DNA of 64,000 nt. Source: Piscicola geometra. Lineage: Eukaryota > Annelida > Clitellata > Hirudinida > Piscicolidae. Shown here in pieces: positions 46,996 to 64,000 of the stretch. The notes below the pieces were generated by a model. It had not been told where the DNA came from. It saw only the letters and a program-made list of their open reading frames with translations, and made no database searches. The stretch is taken from positions 4,517,241-4,581,240 of the forward strand of contig OX030959.1 in assembly GCA_943735955.1 (NCBI GenBank). Reading direction: 5' to 3'. Both the position numbers and the translations under genes were made by a program. The first letter of the stretch is position 1; every line of letters begins with the position of its first letter.

Positions 46996-49647
46996 TTTAT
47001 TCTTGTTATTATCTCACCTCAACTGCAATACAAATAATAGTCTTTTAGAGCAAACGGAATGGCGACAGGCCAGAGAGGGCTTCGACCTCTCAATGAATTC
47101 CTCTTTCCCTCGCACATTTCAAATAGATGCACGTTAGAGTCACCAGAAAGACCAAAGTGACAGCATTGCTTGCAAGAAGTCGGCAGATAGTTTTAAAGCT
47201 TGCCCTGTTTCCCGAGCCTGGCGAAGCACTGGTTGTGCTCTCAAGTATAACTTAATCAGTGGTCGGTAGTGAATCCATTCAAAAAGACGGATCAAGTATT
47301 GTAACGTTCTTCGACAGGAATAACTGATAAAAGCGTGGCCATCTAGCGAGTGTTTTAATAAATTCTACATTGTGCAAGGCATGATTGGAAGAGCTAACAA
47401 GGGAGTCTTCGAAGCCATTCATTGCTGATGCTCCTCGGCAGATGTCATTGCATTTGAGGGATGCTTGAATGATTCGTAATCGTAATTACACACGAGGAGA
47501 AGTGCAGAACTGAATTTTTGTGGTCAACAAGAGAGTTTAGTATCGGAAAAGAATCTTGTGCGTGTGATGACTGCCTGGAGGATTAGTTGTACGCTGTAGA
47601 TCTTTGTGAGTGTCTGAGAAGATGGGTTTGTGTGCGTGAGAGGCTGCAAACATGCATGTTTAAGAATTCTTTGCGGACGTTTTCTTCTGCGTTGAGAAAT
47701 GCAGAGCACTTTAAAACTCCAGAGTTTATGAAAGATTTATTTATTTAATTTTACTGATATGTGAATATCACTGCCAATAATAAGAAGAAGAACAACAGCA
47801 AGAATTAGAGGGATGAAGAATGAGTGAGAGAGAAGACGAGGAAGCGCGCTTAAGAGTGCGACTCGCCAGCCAGCCGCAAGGAACATATTTAAAATTGCTA
47901 AATTTCAACGGCTGAAAGAAGAAACAGGCTTCAAAAATTATGCCTGAGAAACAATCGTTGAAGAATTTGAAGGATTTTTCTGAGTTTCGAGGAATAGTTC
48001 CTGATCTTTCATCGTCTCTCGCCTTTCGAGATCTGGCGTGCTCTAGAATCATTGGTCGTTTATGAACATTTGAAAGTCTAAAACTGTTGATCGAAGATAT
48101 TTCTTTAAAGGATTGTGTTTAAAAATTCGAAAAAGTTTTAATGAGAATACCTTAATTAGGAGCGTTAATCCGTTTGCATCCGTGGCAGGGTGATTGATTT
48201 TCATTCGTATTGAAGCTCCGACAGATTTACAATATACTCCCTTTTGGATCACTACCACTACTACTACTACTACAACTTCTAACATCACTACTACTACTAC
48301 TGCTACGAAGCGTCATCACTACCCGATAGCAGTTTGAGGTTGTTGCAAGGTCCACGACATGAGAGGTCGAATCGGAGAGGTTCCCAAGAAATGAATCCAT
48401 CCCAGCACTCCTCGTGCACTCCTGGTCCAGTCACCTCTTCTCTCATGGTGTTGTGAGTACACTCCATCACAGCACTCCCTCCCTCATTGCAATCACTCCA
48501 TCCCTTCAACCGCTTCATTCCACTCTCCCACATCCATGCCTCTAGGATGCTCGTATAAAAACAGTGCTTCAAAACAGTTTCGAATCAACGTTCGAATTCT
48601 CTTTCAACCCAGTGCTATTTTCCTTGGATACCAACCAACAAATCAAACGACTGAATAAATTTATATAGCGCTTTAATAAGGCCAAAAGCGAACGAGACAC
48701 CGTTGAGACATGAGCGACTTGAGCGGGTGCAAAGGTCTCGTGCCTGCAAGCGTCCTGCTTCTTTAGTGGCTTCTCCCCGCCACTTTATTGGCCTTTGGCG
48801 GCCTCTGAGCCTCCACTCTCGCTCATCTTTTTATAGACGCCATAACGACCGACATTTTTATTAGAGGCTGATGCAACAGTATTCACTTCTTCGCGCAATG
48901 AGGACGTAGTGGTCTTGAAGCTCGTTCGTGTTTTCGCCGCTTTAATAACATTGGTATTTGGATTGTATTGTGTTTTAATTAACACCAACCAGCAAATAAT
49001 TTCAGATTCTTCATGTACCAATGGCTCTTTTTAAAAATATTTAATTATTTCAATTTGAAAATAAATATGGTAAATATATGATAAGATAAAACCAATAAAG
49101 TCACAATCTTCGGTTTTGAGGCGACTTTATATCGCACCGAGTTTTTTTCGCTTCGAGAGTCCAATTAATTAGGGCTTCTGCGCAGAATCAGTGCGTTTAT
49201 AGGAGAAAGAGGAGATAAGAGATGGAAGAAATGAGATGAGAGATAGAAGGAAAGAGATGAGAGGTGGGAGGAATGAGATGAGAGATAGAAGGAAAGAGAT
49301 GAGAGGTGGGAGGAATGAGATGAGAGATGGAAGGAATGAGATGAGAGATGGAAGAAATGAGATGAGAGATGGAAGAAATGAAGGAAGAAGTTTTAATGTG
49401 TCACTTTTATTTCCTTAACTGCTCTTTTTAAGCTTTTTGACATTTTTATTTTAGTTTTTAATTTTAATCGCCCATGTTCTTAATTTGTGAAAATAAAATA
49501 TAAATTATTCAAGCCATAATGTCTCGGAATGCTTCACTTTTGTTGGATTTTAAATTTTTTTTAAACATATGAAAAATTATTTATCATAATAAAAAAATAA
49601 TAAATTCTTGTGAATTCACTGTCACTCATTGACGACACAGGTCTCAA
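46993..49647. other. intergenic upstream of the TRPC gene
   Basis: No gene seen. Holds a GTAGTAGTAGT-type patch (48250-48303), a TATAGCGC-module fragment at 48655-48690, and a 16-25 bp GAGATGAGAGATGGAAG repeat at 49205-49383. Confidence 0.5.
49205..49383. repeat. purine-rich minisatellite
   Basis: About nine units of GAAATGAGATGAGAGATGGA with length variants. It lies about 260 bp upstream of the TRPC start codon. Confidence 0.88.
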
Positions 49648-63815
<14,168 letters not shown>

Positions 63816-64000
63816 CGTCACCACAGGGGTCTACCTTCCCATCATCATCGTTGTTTCAGCAGCAGACGTCCTTCATCCTCCAGACAAGCACTTTCTTCGT
63901 TTGGGCGCTGACGGAGCCTACACTTTCGCAAGCAATAACTGCACTTTTAGCCTGCAAAATACTCAGCCTGGAGTTGCATAGACCTCAGATTTACGTTTCT
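63816..64000 (+). other. 3' flank / UTR of the TRPC gene
   Basis: Follows the TAA stop. No polyadenylation signal is seen before the window ends. Confidence 0.5.

Overview
This is nuclear DNA of an animal. It carries protein genes split by GT-AG introns, tRNA-Tyr genes with short introns, tRNA-derived SINEs, a LINE remnant and very many micro- and minisatellites. Genes for a TRPC channel, HAP40, a FAIM-type protein and an axonemal protein point to Metazoa. Mostly short introns, one intronless leucine-rich-repeat receptor and the repeat load suggest a non-vertebrate, but I cannot name the phylum from sequence alone. All exon models below were built by hand, choosing splice sites that keep the frame and restore family conservation.

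Layout. 0.4-6.2 kb: two tRNA-Tyr genes and a 14-exon IWS1 gene (minus strand), whose introns hold separate tandem arrays, one tRNA gene and one SINE. 6.8-7.1 kb: a second, younger-looking SINE. 8.0-12.2 kb: CFAP210/CCDC173 (plus, 9 exons). 12.7-15.2 kb: a single-exon leucine-rich-repeat membrane receptor (minus). 18.0-21.4 kb: a two-exon MAP10-like gene (minus). 22.3-23.3 kb: a 5'-truncated LINE. 24.5-24.9 kb: two exons of a FAIM-type domain. 25.8-30.0 kb: TIPRL (minus) and F8A/HAP40 (plus), head to head with 293 bp between start codons. 35.1-36.6 kb: a candidate gene I do not recognise. 37-49 kb: almost only tandem arrays and AT-rich sequence. 49.6-63.8 kb: an 18-exon TRPC channel gene (plus) whose 6.8-kb second intron holds two large minisatellites.

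The genes do not form a pathway. They are neighbouring housekeeping or cell-type genes: transcription elongation, PP2A regulation, huntingtin partner, cilium, microtubules, cation channel, adhesion-type receptor. The only visible functional link is the likely shared promoter of TIPRL and F8A. I found no convincing new molecular system. The most interesting material is the SINE family, a 3' tail shared by dispersed elements, the organised minisatellite arrays, the unknown gene at 35 kb, and the receptor with a Toll-like ectodomain but no TIR domain. Many long open frames here are satellite artefacts and are listed as rejected.
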